A stretch of 64,000 bases of DNA from Rhizobiales bacterium 65-79 (GTDB lineage Bacteria; Pseudomonadota; Alphaproteobacteria; Rhizobiales; Rhizobiaceae). Positions 1-8,780 of this stretch are shown here, piece after piece. The stretch covers positions 62,001 through 126,000 of the forward strand of contig MKRJ01000006.1 in assembly GCA_001896885.1 (NCBI GenBank), in the 5' to 3' direction. Position numbers and translations under genes: made by a program. The notes beneath the pieces were generated by a model. That model saw only the letters and a list, made by a program, of their open reading frames with translations. It ran no database searches and was not told where the DNA came from. Position 1 is the stretch's first letter. The number at the start of each line of letters is the position of its first letter.

Positions 1-723
1 GTAGGGGCTTCTGGAAAAGCCGCGCTCGCCGAGGCCGTCATTAAGGCGTGAGAGATAGCGTTCGGCCGTCGGCTGCACATAGGCGGAAAGCACGGCCGTA
101 TTGGTGCGCTCGTATTCGCGCCATTCGCGCGTGATCTGGTGCGAAGCGACGACGGAGACTTCCGGCCAGAGCTTGCGCACCGCCTCGACGGTCCTCTGTT
201 CATGCGTCGGATCGGCGTAGGAATGCAGGAAGGAGATCGCCACCGCCTCGACGCCGTCGGCCTTGAAATCGTCGACGATCGCGGCAAGCCCCGACAGGTC
301 GAGCGACCGCATCTCCTCGCCCTTGTAGCTCATGCGGCCAGGAAGCTCGCGGCGCAGGTAGCGCGGTACGAAGGGCTTCGGCTTCTCATAATGGAGGTTG
401 AAGAAATCGGGGCGGTTGCCGCGCGCGATCTCCAGCGTATCGCGAAAACCTTCCGTCGTGATCAGCCCGACCTTGACGCCCTTGCGCTCCGTGAGAGCGT
501 TGATGACAACCGTCGTGCCGTGGGCCAGGAAATCGACGCTCGCCGGATCGATGCCGCCCTTTTCCAGAACGTTGAGCACGCCTTGCTCGAAATTGGGCGG
601 AGTGGTGTCGGACTTCGCGGTGACAATGCTGAACTCGCCCGTTCTGTTGTCGGTCTCGAAGGCGACAAGGTCGGTGAAGGTGCCGCCGACATCGGTGGCG
701 ACGCGAATGGTTTTATCGGCCAT
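1..723 (-). CDS. hyuA: Hydantoinase/oxoprolinase subunit A, 3' end outside window
   Basis: N-terminal 241 residues of a HyuA/N-methylhydantoinase A-type ATP-dependent cyclic amide hydrolase; the gene runs off the left edge. Visible are the acetate-kinase-fold nucleotide motif DVGGTFTD near residue 11, the HGTT loop near 69, the YEKPKPFVPR block and the REYERTNTAV block. The ATG at 723 is preceded by GGAGGAG about 8 bases upstream and overlaps the stop of the GAF gene by 11 bases, so it is translationally linked to it. It is the last visible gene of a run that starts with the XRE regulator at 7204 and includes a peptide-type importer. Substrate unknown; family members act on hydantoins, 5-oxoproline or, as carboxylase subunits, on ketones. 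Confidence 0.9.
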   Translation of the reverse strand, partial: MADKTIRVATDVGGTFTDLVAFETDNRTGEFSIVTAKSDTTPPNFEQGVLNVLEKGGIDPASVDFLAHGTTVVINALTERKGVKVGLITTEGFRDTLEIARGNRPDFFNLHYEKPKPFVPRYLRRELPGRMSYKGEEMRSLDLSGLAAIVDDFKADGVEAVAISFLHSYADPTHEQRTVEAVRKLWPEVSVVASHQITREWREYERTNTAVLSAYVQPTAERYLSRLNDGLGERGFSRSPY

Positions 724-1237
724 CGGTGGACTCCTCCGGGGTGGTTTCTTTGCGCGCGGCGCGTTCGTTGAGGAGCAAGCATGCGGCGCCGGGCAGCTTC
801 AGCGTTTCGGCGGCCTTCACCCGCGCGTCGGTGTAGAAGCCGGCCTCATGCAGGCAATTGATCGTTCCGATCACGTCGCCCTGGACGACGACCGGCACGT
901 TGATAACCGATTCGCAGCCGAGCGACTGGATCAGCTCATGATCGTAGAAGACGGCCCGGATGCCTTCGATGTCGTTGGCCACGAAGGTGCGCCGCTTCTC
1001 CATCACCTCGATCGACCAGTGCGTACGATTGGCGGGCTTCGTTCCCGAGACCGGATAGGCGTCGGGCATGTTGGTATAGATGCGCTGGGCCATGCCGGTT
1101 GCGCCGTCGAATGCCATCACCGTGAAGAGCTTGACGCCGACGGCCTCCTCAGTCAGCGCGCACAGCGCGTCGAAGACCGCTTCCGGCTGGCCGTTTGCGG
1201 CGGCCATGGCCATGGTGAAATGTGAATAGTCAGGCAC
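713..1237 (-). CDS. GAF-domain protein
   Basis: A 174-residue protein that is essentially one GAF domain. It has the THWSIEVM segment near the middle, followed by SVINVPVVVQGDVIGTINCL, the usual GAF core strand pattern, and no attached output domain. The start is taken as GTG at 1237, because AAGGAAC lies about 5 bases upstream and this start overlaps the ATPase stop by 8 bases. The open frame extends further upstream but only inside the ATPase gene. Sitting between a peptide-type importer and HyuA suggests that it senses or binds the pathway compound, or assists the hydrolase. This is inference; free-standing GAF proteins have no single known function. Confidence 0.8.
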   Translation of the reverse strand: MPDYSHFTMAMAAANGQPEAVFDALCALTEEAVGVKLFTVMAFDGATGMAQRIYTNMPDAYPVSGTKPANRTHWSIEVMEKRRTFVANDIEGIRAVFYDHELIQSLGCESVINVPVVVQGDVIGTINCLHEAGFYTDARVKAAETLKLPGAACLLLNERAARKETTPEESTDGR

Positions 1238-2057
1238 TTTCGTTCCTTTCCCCGGTGAATTCCTCGGTGAGCTGCTCCCGCAGCGCCATTTCCGCATCGG
1301 TGACGACCGGAACCGCGCCGATGAGGCGGCGCGTATAGGGGCGTTCGGGCGTGCTGAAGATCGTCCCGGTCGCGCCGGTCTCGACCAGGCGACCCTTCTC
1401 GAAAACGGCGACGCGCTCGGCGATGTTGCGCACGACGGAAAGATCGTGCGTGATGAAGACGTAGGTGAGCCCGCGTGCCTTGCGCAGTTCCTGCAGGAGC
1501 CGTAGCACGCGCGCCTGGACAAGCACGTCGAGCGCCGAGGTGGGCTCGTCGAGCACCACGATTTCCGACCGGCAGGCAAGCGCCCGCGCGATCGCGACCC
1601 GCTGGCGCTGGCCGCCGGAAAGGGCGGCGGGCGCCCGTGTCATGAAGGAAGCCGGCAGCCCGACCTCCTCCAGCAGCCGGCCCACTTCCGCCCGCCGCTC
1701 GCTCTTTTTCCCGATGCCGTGCACGTCGAGGGCGAGCCGCAGCGAAACGCCGACGGAGCGCTGCGGGTTGAGTGCCGAAAGCGGGTTCTGCTGGACGAAC
1801 TGGATGAGGCGCCGATGCTTCAGCTCGCGCCGCGCGGGCAGCGGCGTCCCACGGTAGGCGATCGTCCCTGCCGTCGGCGGATAGACGCCAAGGATCATGT
1901 TGGCGAGCGTGCTCTTACCCGAGCCCGATTCGCCTACGATCGCCAGGCATTCGCCTTCGGCGACGTCGATCGACACGTCGTCTACGGCACGCACCTCGCG
2001 CCCCGCGAGGAAGAACGTCTTGGAAACCGACTGGAGCGAGAGGATCGGAGCCGTCAT
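1230..2057 (-). CDS. Peptide/nickel-type ABC importer ATPase (DppF-like)
   Basis: Cytoplasmic ATPase of 275 residues. Walker A is GESGSGKST near residue 42, the Q-loop is FVQQNPLSALNP, the signature is [15 protein letters not shown] and Walker B is VVLDEPTSALDV, followed by an H-loop histidine (FITHD). It is shorter than usual DppF/OppF proteins (about 320) and ends before the cysteine-containing C-terminal extension of that family. The ATG overlaps the stop of the preceding ATPase gene by four bases (ATGA). It forms an importer with the three genes upstream and the binding protein at 4849-6450. Confidence 0.93.
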   Translation of the reverse strand: MTAPILSLQSVSKTFFLAGREVRAVDDVSIDVAEGECLAIVGESGSGKSTLANMILGVYPPTAGTIAYRGTPLPARRELKHRRLIQFVQQNPLSALNPQRSVGVSLRLALDVHGIGKKSERRAEVGRLLEEVGLPASFMTRAPAALSGGQRQRVAIARALACRSEIVVLDEPTSALDVLVQARVLRLLQELRKARGLTYVFITHDLSVVRNIAERVAVFEKGRLVETGATGTIFSTPERPYTRRLIGAVPVVTDAEMALREQLTEEFTGERNESA

Positions 2058-2944
2058 GCCGACGCCCCCGGTTCCGCGCAGCCCTCATGCACAGCCATTG
2101 GCGCGGAGAACGCGGCGGATTCCTCGTCGATCTCCGGTATGCCGCCGCCAGTTATGTGCGGGACGGCCTCCATCAGCGCGCGCGTATAGGGGTGGCGCGG
2201 ATCGGCAAAAAGGCCGACCGCCGTGCCGTGCTCGACGATGCGGCCCTTGTAGATGACATAGACGCGGTCGGCGAATTCGCGCACGACGCCGAGATTGTGC
2301 GAGATGAACAGGACCGCCGTCTGGTGCCTTTCAACGAGCGCGCGCATGAGTTGCAGCGTCTGCGCCTGCACGGTGACGTCGAGCGCTGTCCCCGGCTCGT
2401 CAGCGATCAGGAGGGACGGCTCGTTGGCAAGCGCCATGGCGATCATCACGCGCTGGTTCATGCCGCCGGAAAGCTGGAACGGATAGGAGGCCAGTATCCT
2501 GTCGGCGTCGCGGATGGAAACGTCCGCCAGCGCCGCCGTCGCGACATCGCGCGCCTGGCGTTGCGAAATCCCCTTGACGCGGCGGCCGAGCACTTCCCGG
2601 AACTGCATGCCGATCGTATAGACAGGATTGAGCGCCGTCGTCGGATCCTGGAAGATCATCGACATTTTGGTGCCGCGCAGCTTGTGGCGCTCGGCCGCCG
2701 AAAGCTTCTCCAGATCACGGCCTTCAAATTCGACCACGCCGTCGATGCGCGAGCTTTTGAGCTCCTGCAGGAGCCCGAGGACGATACGCGCCGTCACCGA
2801 CTTGCCCGAACCGGATTCGCCGACCAGCGCCACGCGCTCGCCCTTTCGGATATGGAGCGAAACGCCGTGCAGCACCTCGGTCAGCCCGCGCCATGTGCGG
2901 AAGGAAAGGCGCAGATCGTCGATGCGGAGCGTCGGCGACGTCAT
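2054..2944 (-). CDS. Peptide/nickel-type ABC importer ATPase (DppD-like)
   Basis: Second ATPase of the importer, 296 residues. It carries Walker A GESGSGKSV, Q-loop IFQDPTTALNPVYTIG, signature QLSGGMNQRVMIAMAL, Walker B LLIADEPGTALDV and the ISHNLGVV H-loop. The start at 2944 is chosen because it gives a four-base ATGA overlap with the permease stop and begins with a normal DppD N-terminus; longer readings only enter the permease gene. The PGTALD Walker B variant (usually PTTALD) is a minor oddity. Confidence 0.93.
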   Translation of the reverse strand: MTSPTLRIDDLRLSFRTWRGLTEVLHGVSLHIRKGERVALVGESGSGKSVTARIVLGLLQELKSSRIDGVVEFEGRDLEKLSAAERHKLRGTKMSMIFQDPTTALNPVYTIGMQFREVLGRRVKGISQRQARDVATAALADVSIRDADRILASYPFQLSGGMNQRVMIAMALANEPSLLIADEPGTALDVTVQAQTLQLMRALVERHQTAVLFISHNLGVVREFADRVYVIYKGRIVEHGTAVGLFADPRHPYTRALMEAVPHITGGGIPEIDEESAAFSAPMAVHEGCAEPGASA

Positions 2945-3774
2945 TGCTCGACCCCCAGAAGTTCGCGCAACGCATCGCCGAGCAGGTTGAAGCCGAAGAC
3001 GGCGAACAGGATGGCGAGGCCGGGGAAGACCGTCAGCCACCAGGAATCCGGCATGTAGCCCGCGCCTTCGGCCACCATCGAACCGAGGTCGGGCGTGGGC
3101 GGCTGCACGCCGAGCCCGAGGAAGGAGAGAGACGAGACGATCAGGATGACGAATCCCATGTCGAGCGTCATCTTGGTGAGGATCGCCGGCACGCAATTGG
3201 GCAGGATTTCGCGAAAGAGGATGTGCGGTTTCGAGGCGCCGATGATCTCGGCCGCAAGCACGTAGCCCTCCTCCTTTTCGGAGCGCGCCAGATTGTAGAC
3301 GAGCCGCGTGTACCAGGGCCACCACATGGCGGTGACGGCGAGCATGCCGTTGGTGAGCGTCGGGGCGAGCACGCCCATGATCGACATGGCGAGCACCAGA
3401 GGCGGAATCGACAGGAAGACATCGGTGATCCGCATCAGCAGGAATTCGATCCATCCGCCGAAATAACCCGCGACGAGGCCGATGGTGACGCCCACCGGAA
3501 CGGCGATCGCCAGCACCACTACGCCGAGGAAGAGCGAGATGCGGTAGGCGAATATGATGCGCGAGAAGAGATCGCGCCCGACGAGATCGGTGCCGAAGAT
3601 ATGCGGCCAGTCAGGAGGCTGGTTGGCGAGTTCGAAATGGACCGCCGCTCCCCTGTCGGCGGGGAAGGGCGTTAGGAAATCCGCCGACAGCGCCGACAGA
3701 ACGACCACCGCCACGAGGATGATCCCGATGAGCGACAGCGGGTTCCTAAGGAGGATGAAGAGCGCGCGCCTCAT
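2941..3774 (-). CDS. Peptide-type ABC importer permease (DppC-like)
   Basis: Inner-membrane permease of 277 residues with an N-terminal helix (about 10-30), the conserved HIFGTDLVGRDLFSRI segment after it, and the BPD_transp_1 core. The EAA-type cytoplasmic loop for ATPase contact is visible as AAEIIGASKPHILFREILPN. Start and stop overlap both neighbours by four bases, the typical layout of a translationally coupled dpp operon. Confidence 0.93.
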   Translation of the reverse strand: MRRALFILLRNPLSLIGIILVAVVVLSALSADFLTPFPADRGAAVHFELANQPPDWPHIFGTDLVGRDLFSRIIFAYRISLFLGVVVLAIAVPVGVTIGLVAGYFGGWIEFLLMRITDVFLSIPPLVLAMSIMGVLAPTLTNGMLAVTAMWWPWYTRLVYNLARSEKEEGYVLAAEIIGASKPHILFREILPNCVPAILTKMTLDMGFVILIVSSLSFLGLGVQPPTPDLGSMVAEGAGYMPDSWWLTVFPGLAILFAVFGFNLLGDALRELLGVEQ

Positions 3775-4796
3775 GCCGGCCTCTGCGACAGACGGATGCG
3801 CGGATTGATGAAGGCGATCAGGAGGTCGACGACGATGTTGACGATGAGGAACATCGCCGAGATCACCAGCACCGTGCCGACGATGGCGTTCAGATCCTTG
3901 CGCAGGATCACCTGCACGCCGTAGCGCGACAGGCCCGGCCATGCGAAGACCTGCTCGACCAGGAAGGCGTTGGCGAGCAGCGCCGCGAAATCGAGCCCGA
4001 TGACGGTGAGCGAGGGGATGAGGGAAGGCCGCAGCGCGAAATGACTGGCGATGCGGCTTTCCATGAAACCGTAGGAGCGCGCCATCTCGATGAACGGCTT
4101 TTCGTAGGTCTCGACCATGCTCGACCGCGTCAGCCTGGCCGCCTGGCCGATCCCGGCGAGCGCCAGCGAAAAGGCGGGCAGGATGATGTGGCGCAGCGCA
4201 TCGAAGAACGCCGCCAGATTGCCGGCGATCAGCGCGTCGATCATGACGAAGCCGGTAACCGCGGGCAGCTTGATGGTGTCGCTGATCTGGCCGGCGATCG
4301 GAAAAATCGGCAGGTAGAAGGCGAAAAGCAACATGAAGATGACCGCCCAAACGAAGCTCGGCGCCGACACGCCGAGCAGCGAAACGAGGCGGATCGCCGT
4401 GTCTATCCACCGTCCCCTATAGCGAGCCGACAGCACTCCGAGCGGCAGGCCGAGCACGATCATCATGAAGCCCGAGACGAAGACGAGTTCGAGCGTAGCG
4501 GGCAGGAACTGGGCGATATCCGTCGTCACGGCACGGTTGGTATAGAGCGACTGGCCGAGGTCGCCGTGAAAGAGGTCGCGCAGGAAAATGCCGTATTGCA
4601 CGACGACCGGCGCGTTGAGGTGCAGTTTCTCGCGCAGATCCGCCACCTGCTCGGCCGTCGCATTCGGGCCGAGCGCGATCCGCGCCGGGTCGCCCGGAAT
4701 GACGCGGGCGATGGCGAAGATCAGCATCGAAACCCCGATCAGCACGATCACGGAGATTCCGAGCCGTTTCAGGAGAAGGCGAACGACTGGCGACAT
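3771..4796 (-). CDS. Peptide-type ABC importer permease (DppB-like)
   Basis: Inner-membrane permease of 341 residues. The first helix is followed by the signature IARVIPGDPARIALG, then GDLGQSLYTNRAV and the core helices. The coupling loop reads EMARSYGFMESRI, a divergent EAA motif (usually AARAKG). The C-terminus has the typical EQVFAWPGLSRYG block. It is the first permease after the binding protein; the 52-base gap between them holds a strong hairpin. Confidence 0.93.
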   Translation of the reverse strand: MSPVVRLLLKRLGISVIVLIGVSMLIFAIARVIPGDPARIALGPNATAEQVADLREKLHLNAPVVVQYGIFLRDLFHGDLGQSLYTNRAVTTDIAQFLPATLELVFVSGFMMIVLGLPLGVLSARYRGRWIDTAIRLVSLLGVSAPSFVWAVIFMLLFAFYLPIFPIAGQISDTIKLPAVTGFVMIDALIAGNLAAFFDALRHIILPAFSLALAGIGQAARLTRSSMVETYEKPFIEMARSYGFMESRIASHFALRPSLIPSLTVIGLDFAALLANAFLVEQVFAWPGLSRYGVQVILRKDLNAIVGTVLVISAMFLIVNIVVDLLIAFINPRIRLSQRPA

Positions 4797-4815
4797 CGAA
4801 TCCGCTTGGATGGAA

Positions 4816-4842
4816 GGGACGCCGACGGATCGCCGGCGCCCC
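4816..4842 (-). promoter_or_regulatory. Intercistronic hairpin after the peptide-binding-protein gene
   Basis: On the transcribed strand, two 12-base arms (plus-strand 4831-4842 and 4816-4827) pair completely with two G-U wobbles around a 3-base loop. The hairpin starts 7 bases after the binding-protein stop and has no U-tract. It is more likely an mRNA 3'-end stabiliser than an intrinsic terminator, which would favour binding protein over permease. Confidence 0.6.
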
Positions 4843-4848
4843 CCGCGT

Positions 4849-6450
4849 TCAGTTTCCGGTCATTTCCATGAGGCGGAAGGTGAAGCCCATTCCAGGCAGG
4901 CCGAACTCCTTGGAACTATCGGAGAGAGCCGGCACCTTCACACGATTGCTCGCCGCGAAGACGGCCTGGTTGTCATAGGCGTAGATCGTCGGCGCCAGGC
5001 TGACGAGAAGCTTGTTCAGTTCGACATAGGTCGCCTCGCGCGCCTTCGGATCGTTCTCGGTCCGCGCCTTTTCGAGAAGCGCGTCCACTTTCGGATCGCT
5101 GAGATGTTCCGACGACTGCCAGGTGGCCGTCTTGGTGGAGTGGTACATGCCGTAGAGGAGCGTATCCGGATCGCCCGTCACCGCATTGACGAAAACCTGC
5201 GAGACATCGGGCGTCGAATCGACCTTGGTCACCTGCTCGGTATAGAGCGCCCACGGCACCTTCACGATCTCGGACTTGATGCCGATCTCCGAGAAATTCG
5301 ACTGCATGAGGAGCGCGAAACGCTCTTCGAGCGGCACTTCGGCGATCCATGACAGCTTCAGCGTGAAGTCGGACGGCTTGTACTTGCACTTGGCCAGATA
5401 GGACTTGGCAGCGTCGAGATCATGCTTGAAGGCCCGGTCCTTCGGCAGCGCGCCCAGCATGCCCACGGGAATGGCGCCGGTCGACGGCGCGCCCTGGGAG
5501 ACGGTGGGCGTTATAGCCACCATCTTGATCGCGGTTCCGTAATCGAAGGCGCTGGCGAGCGCGAGGCGGCAATTGACGTCGTCGAGCGGCGCCTTCGCCG
5601 TGTTCATCTTGATGTAGAGTTCACCGCCGCCTGGCTCATGCAGAAGCTGGGCGCCTCCCTTGGCCAGCGACTTCAGAACCTCCGGTGGCAGCCATTGGGA
5701 GGTGATGTCGTCCTCGCCGCGCGGGATCTGCGTGCGCACCGTCGCCGCTTCCAGGCCGTAGCGCAGATGCACTTCGTCCGGCGCCGCTTCCGGAATCTTG
5801 ATGAAGTAGCCCGGATTCTTCTTCATCACCGTCTCTTGCTGCGGGTTGTGCGAGACGACCGAATAAGCGCCCGAGCCGGCGGCATGGGTCGAGAGCCAGG
5901 CCTGGCCCCAATCCTTCATGTCGCCGTCGCCCTTCCCCAGATGCTCCATGACAAGTTTCTTGTCGACGATCGGAAGCCGCTGCAGCGCCGCCAGAAACGG
6001 CGAATAGGCCATCTTCAGGTCGAAACGCACTGTATGCGGATCGACGGCGACGGCATCCTTCACATTGGTGAAGAGATAGGAGAGGCCCTGCCCCACCGCC
6101 TGCATGCGCTTCAGCGAAAAGACCACGTCATCGGCCGTCAGCGGATTGCCGCTCTGGAACTTGACGTCCGACCTGAGCTTGAAGGTATAGCTGTTGCCGT
6201 CAACCGACCAGCTTTCCGCGAGGTCGGGCACCAGTCCGGCCTCGCCCTGTTTGGCCACGACCAGCGTGTCGTAGACGTTGAACATCAGCATGGAGTCGGC
6301 ATAGTCCGTCGCCTTGGCGGGATCGAGTTCGCCGACCGGCACCTCGTCGAGACGGAGCACTCCACCCGCTGCCGCCTGCGTTGCCGAAAGCGTGATCGTC
6401 GAAGCCGCGGCAAGAAGTGCAGCGGCCAGCGTTTTTGCCATTGATGTCAT
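4849..6450 (-). CDS. Periplasmic peptide/amide-type substrate-binding protein (SBP_bac_5)
   Basis: About 533 residues with an N-terminal export signal (KTLAAALLAAAS, cleavage expected near TQAAAGG). The family 5 core begins with LRLDEVPVGELDPAKATDYA and includes LAESWSVDGNSYTFKLRSDVK and KFQSGNPLTADDVVFSLKR. The ATG at 6450 is preferred to the one at 6456 because AGGGG then lies 8 bases upstream. It is the cargo receptor of the importer encoded downstream. It is encoded just after the XRE regulator (67-base gap, same strand). Cargo unknown; the co-encoded HyuA suggests a cyclic amide or small peptide. Confidence 0.92.
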   Translation of the reverse strand: MTSMAKTLAAALLAAASTITLSATQAAAGGVLRLDEVPVGELDPAKATDYADSMLMFNVYDTLVVAKQGEAGLVPDLAESWSVDGNSYTFKLRSDVKFQSGNPLTADDVVFSLKRMQAVGQGLSYLFTNVKDAVAVDPHTVRFDLKMAYSPFLAALQRLPIVDKKLVMEHLGKGDGDMKDWGQAWLSTHAAGSGAYSVVSHNPQQETVMKKNPGYFIKIPEAAPDEVHLRYGLEAATVRTQIPRGEDDITSQWLPPEVLKSLAKGGAQLLHEPGGGELYIKMNTAKAPLDDVNCRLALASAFDYGTAIKMVAITPTVSQGAPSTGAIPVGMLGALPKDRAFKHDLDAAKSYLAKCKYKPSDFTLKLSWIAEVPLEERFALLMQSNFSEIGIKSEIVKVPWALYTEQVTKVDSTPDVSQVFVNAVTGDPDTLLYGMYHSTKTATWQSSEHLSDPKVDALLEKARTENDPKAREATYVELNKLLVSLAPTIYAYDNQAVFAASNRVKVPALSDSSKEFGLPGMGFTFRLMEMTGN

Positions 6451-6517
6451 TGCCATTTCCCCTGTTGTTCGGAGCCGCGTGTGGAACATGGACGGGACGG
6501 CGCCCATCCATGCGCGT

Positions 6518-7204
6518 TCAGCGGCCCCCGGTTGATTTAGACGGTTTTTTCGTGTGGCCATTGCTCCTGCGCCGCATGACCGCCGTCGCCGGCTCGATCG
6601 CTCCGGCCTGCGGGCCATCGCCGAAAACGTCCATCGTGCAGGTATGCAGGATCGTCGTCATTCGATCGGTATGGTTCCAGGTCGAATGCCTGAGATTGGA
6701 AGGGAAGTGGATCGAATCCCCCGCTTCCAGTACGGTGCGTTCGCCGTCGACCTCCACGGTGATCGCGCCCTCGAGGATGAAGAATATCTCCTCGCCCTCA
6801 TGCGATATCGGCTCGCCGCGGTGCCCGGGACCTTCGTGGATGAGAACGGTACGCAGCACGTTGCCGGGAAAGGCGGCCGAAAGCCTTTCGTAGCTGATCG
6901 ACCTGTCCCCGACGGTATAGACCTCGCGCTGGTCACGGCGCGTCAGCGGCTTCTCGCCGCGCGGCTGCGCCAGGAATCCGCTCACGTCGGAACCGAGCAC
7001 ATGGGCGACCGAGGCAAGCGAGGAAAGCGACGGCGTGGCGATGCCCCGCTCGATCTGCGAAATGAACCCTACGGAGAGCCCGGCCCCGGATGCGACTTCC
7101 TTGAGGGTCAGCCCGAGTTGCCGCCGCCGACGGCGCAGCCTGGCGGCAAGGCTTCCCTGCCCTGCCGCATCCTGCGCGGCTTGCGAAGTCCGCTGCTCCA
7201 CCAA
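6518..7204 (-). CDS. XRE-family regulator with C-terminal cupin
   Basis: Predicted repressor/activator of 228 residues. The N-terminal Cro/CI helix-turn-helix spans about residues 19-77, with the recognition segment AGLSVGFISQIERG. The C-terminal cupin spans about 115-190 (HEGEEIFFILEGAI, then GDSIHFPSNLRH) and likely binds the inducing ligand. The gene heads the minus-strand importer/hydantoinase run. Its start lies beside two TTTTAG-N5-CTAAAA palindromes, one covering the predicted -10 region, so autoregulation is likely. The same site could control the divergent sugar operon. Ligand unknown. Confidence 0.92.
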   Translation of the reverse strand: MVEQRTSQAAQDAAGQGSLAARLRRRRRQLGLTLKEVASGAGLSVGFISQIERGIATPSLSSLASVAHVLGSDVSGFLAQPRGEKPLTRRDQREVYTVGDRSISYERLSAAFPGNVLRTVLIHEGPGHRGEPISHEGEEIFFILEGAITVEVDGERTVLEAGDSIHFPSNLRHSTWNHTDRMTTILHTCTMDVFGDGPQAGAIEPATAVMRRRSNGHTKKPSKSTGGR

Positions 7205-7212
7205 CGTCTCCC

Positions 7213-7233
7213 AATTTTAGTATTCCTAAAATT
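7213..7233. promoter_or_regulatory. Palindromic operator 1 (AATTTTAG-N5-CTAAAATT)
   Basis: A perfect inverted repeat with 8-base arms and a TATTC spacer, 9 bases upstream of the XRE start codon and overlapping the -10 side of its predicted promoter. It shares the inner TTTTAG-N5-CTAAAA with the site at 7267-7283. A position over the promoter is what an autorepressor operator would show. Assignment to the XRE protein is inference. Confidence 0.6.
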
Positions 7234-7259
7234 AACCAGACCAGGCGAATTGCTGTCAA
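7230..7259 (-). promoter_or_regulatory. Predicted promoter of the XRE/importer operon
   Basis: On the minus strand a consensus -35 TTGACA (plus positions 7254-7259) is followed after 17-18 bases by GTTAAT/TTAATT (7230-7236). The -10 element partly overlaps operator 1, and operator 2 lies just behind the -35. Confidence 0.5.
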
Positions 7260-7266
7260 GACGATT

Positions 7267-7283
7267 TTTTAGTCGGGCTAAAA
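7267..7283. promoter_or_regulatory. Palindromic operator 2 (TTTTAG-N5-CTAAAA)
   Basis: Second perfect copy of the inverted repeat, with spacer TCGGG, centred 52 bases (about five helical turns) from operator 1. It contains TAAAAT, a good plus-strand -10-like hexamer. It lies 206 bases upstream of the divergent sugar-binding-protein start, so it may control that operon or support looping with operator 1. Confidence 0.55.
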
Positions 7284-7488
7284 TTCTCCCTGCATCTCAA
7301 ATGCCGGCGCCAGGCCGGTCTATCGTCGTCATCGACCTGATCACGACGCCATTGCCGTCTCAGGACGATGGACGATTGTCGGCGGGCATGGAGCGCCCTA
7401 GACTGCGTCACCAAACGGTCGCTTGCCCTTGCGCAAGTCGACCGGCTGCCGGATTTGTCGAACTGCAGGAACAATGGGAGGAAGAATC

Positions 7489-8760
7489 ATGAGGCTGACG
7501 TCGCTGCTGCTCGTAACCGCGGTAGGCGCCCTTGTGGCGGGAGGAGGCGCGCAGGCATCGGAGCTGCGCTTCGCCTGCTACCAGGACGGGGTGGAGTGCG
7601 ATACCTGGGGCAGGCTGCTGAAGCAGTTCGAGAGCGAGAACCCCGGCACGACGGTCAAGATCGACATCGTGCCCTACAAATCCATTCTCGAGAGCCTGCC
7701 GGTTCAGCTCGCGGCGAGCCAGGGGCCGGATCTCGCCCGCGTGACCGATTTCGGCGGCCTGGCCCGGTACATGCTGGACATCACCCCCTACATCAAGGAT
7801 GCCTCCTATTGGGAGGACAATTACGGGCCGACGCTGAAATGGGCGCGCGTGAACGGACCGGACGACAAGGGCATCTACAATGTGATGGACCAGCTGACGG
7901 TCACCGGGCCCTTCGTCAACAAGACGCTGTTCGAACAGGCAAATGTCCAGATGCCGGCCAAGGGCGCGACCTGGGATGACTGGGCGAAAGCCGCCACGGC
8001 GGTCGCCAAGGCGACGAAGACGCCCTATCCGATGGCGATGGACCGCTCCGGCCACCGTTTCGCCGGCCCCGCCATCAGCTACGGCGCGAAATATTTCGAC
8101 GCGAAGGGCAATCCCGTCACGGTCGACGACGGCTTCAAGGCCTTCGCCGATGAGTTCGTGAAATGGAACAAGGACGGCACCATGGCCAAGGAGGTCTGGG
8201 CCGGGTCGGGCGGCTCGGCCTATCAGGACGCCGCCAAGGAATTCATCAACGGCTCGCTCGTCTTCTATTTCTCCGGCTCGTGGCAGATCGCCCGGATCGG
8301 CAAGGATGTCGGCGACGCGTTCGACTGGGTCGCCGCGCCCGAACCGTGCGGGCCCGCGGCGTGCACCGGCATACCGGGCGGCGCGGGCGTCGTCGGCTTC
8401 AAATCGACGAAGCACGCCGAGGAAGTCGCCAAGGTGCTCGACTTCATGGCGCAAAAGGACGTGCAGGCCAAATTCATGGCGGCCACCAAGAACATACCGG
8501 CCAACAAGGAACTGCAACAGGCGGGCGTCGACTACGTCAACGCGACCAACGCGGAGAAGGCGGCGCTCAAGCAGTTCACGAACGACCTGCAGGGCTTCAG
8601 CCCCATAGCGTTCGAGTTCCAGGGCTACAAGAACAACCGCGCGATCATGAATTCCACGGTCACGCGCATCACGCAGGCGATCGTCGGCGAGTCGACCCTC
8701 GACGAAGCCCTCGGCCGCATCGATTCGGACGTCAAGCAAGCGGTCGCGGCGGCGAAGTAG
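7489..8760 (+). CDS. Sugar ABC importer substrate-binding protein (family 1)
   Basis: Periplasmic receptor of 423 residues. It has a clear signal peptide (LTSLLLVTAVGALVAG) with cleavage expected near AQAS, then the family 1 start ELRFACYQDG. DLARVTDFGGLARYM and YFSGSWQIARIG are typical sugar-receptor blocks. GGGAGGA sits 7 bases before the chosen ATG; the open frame extends upstream without a signal. First gene of a plus-strand operon with two permeases, an ATPase, a GH31 glycosidase and a Gfo/Idh oxidoreductase, so an oligosaccharide or glycoside cargo is likely. Confidence 0.93.
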   Translation: MRLTSLLLVTAVGALVAGGGAQASELRFACYQDGVECDTWGRLLKQFESENPGTTVKIDIVPYKSILESLPVQLAASQGPDLARVTDFGGLARYMLDITPYIKDASYWEDNYGPTLKWARVNGPDDKGIYNVMDQLTVTGPFVNKTLFEQANVQMPAKGATWDDWAKAATAVAKATKTPYPMAMDRSGHRFAGPAISYGAKYFDAKGNPVTVDDGFKAFADEFVKWNKDGTMAKEVWAGSGGSAYQDAAKEFINGSLVFYFSGSWQIARIGKDVGDAFDWVAAPEPCGPAACTGIPGGAGVVGFKSTKHAEEVAKVLDFMAQKDVQAKFMAATKNIPANKELQQAGVDYVNATNAEKAALKQFTNDLQGFSPIAFEFQGYKNNRAIMNSTVTRITQAIVGESTLDEALGRIDSDVKQAVAAAK

Positions 8761-8780
8761 CTGCCGGCCGGCCGAGAAAT

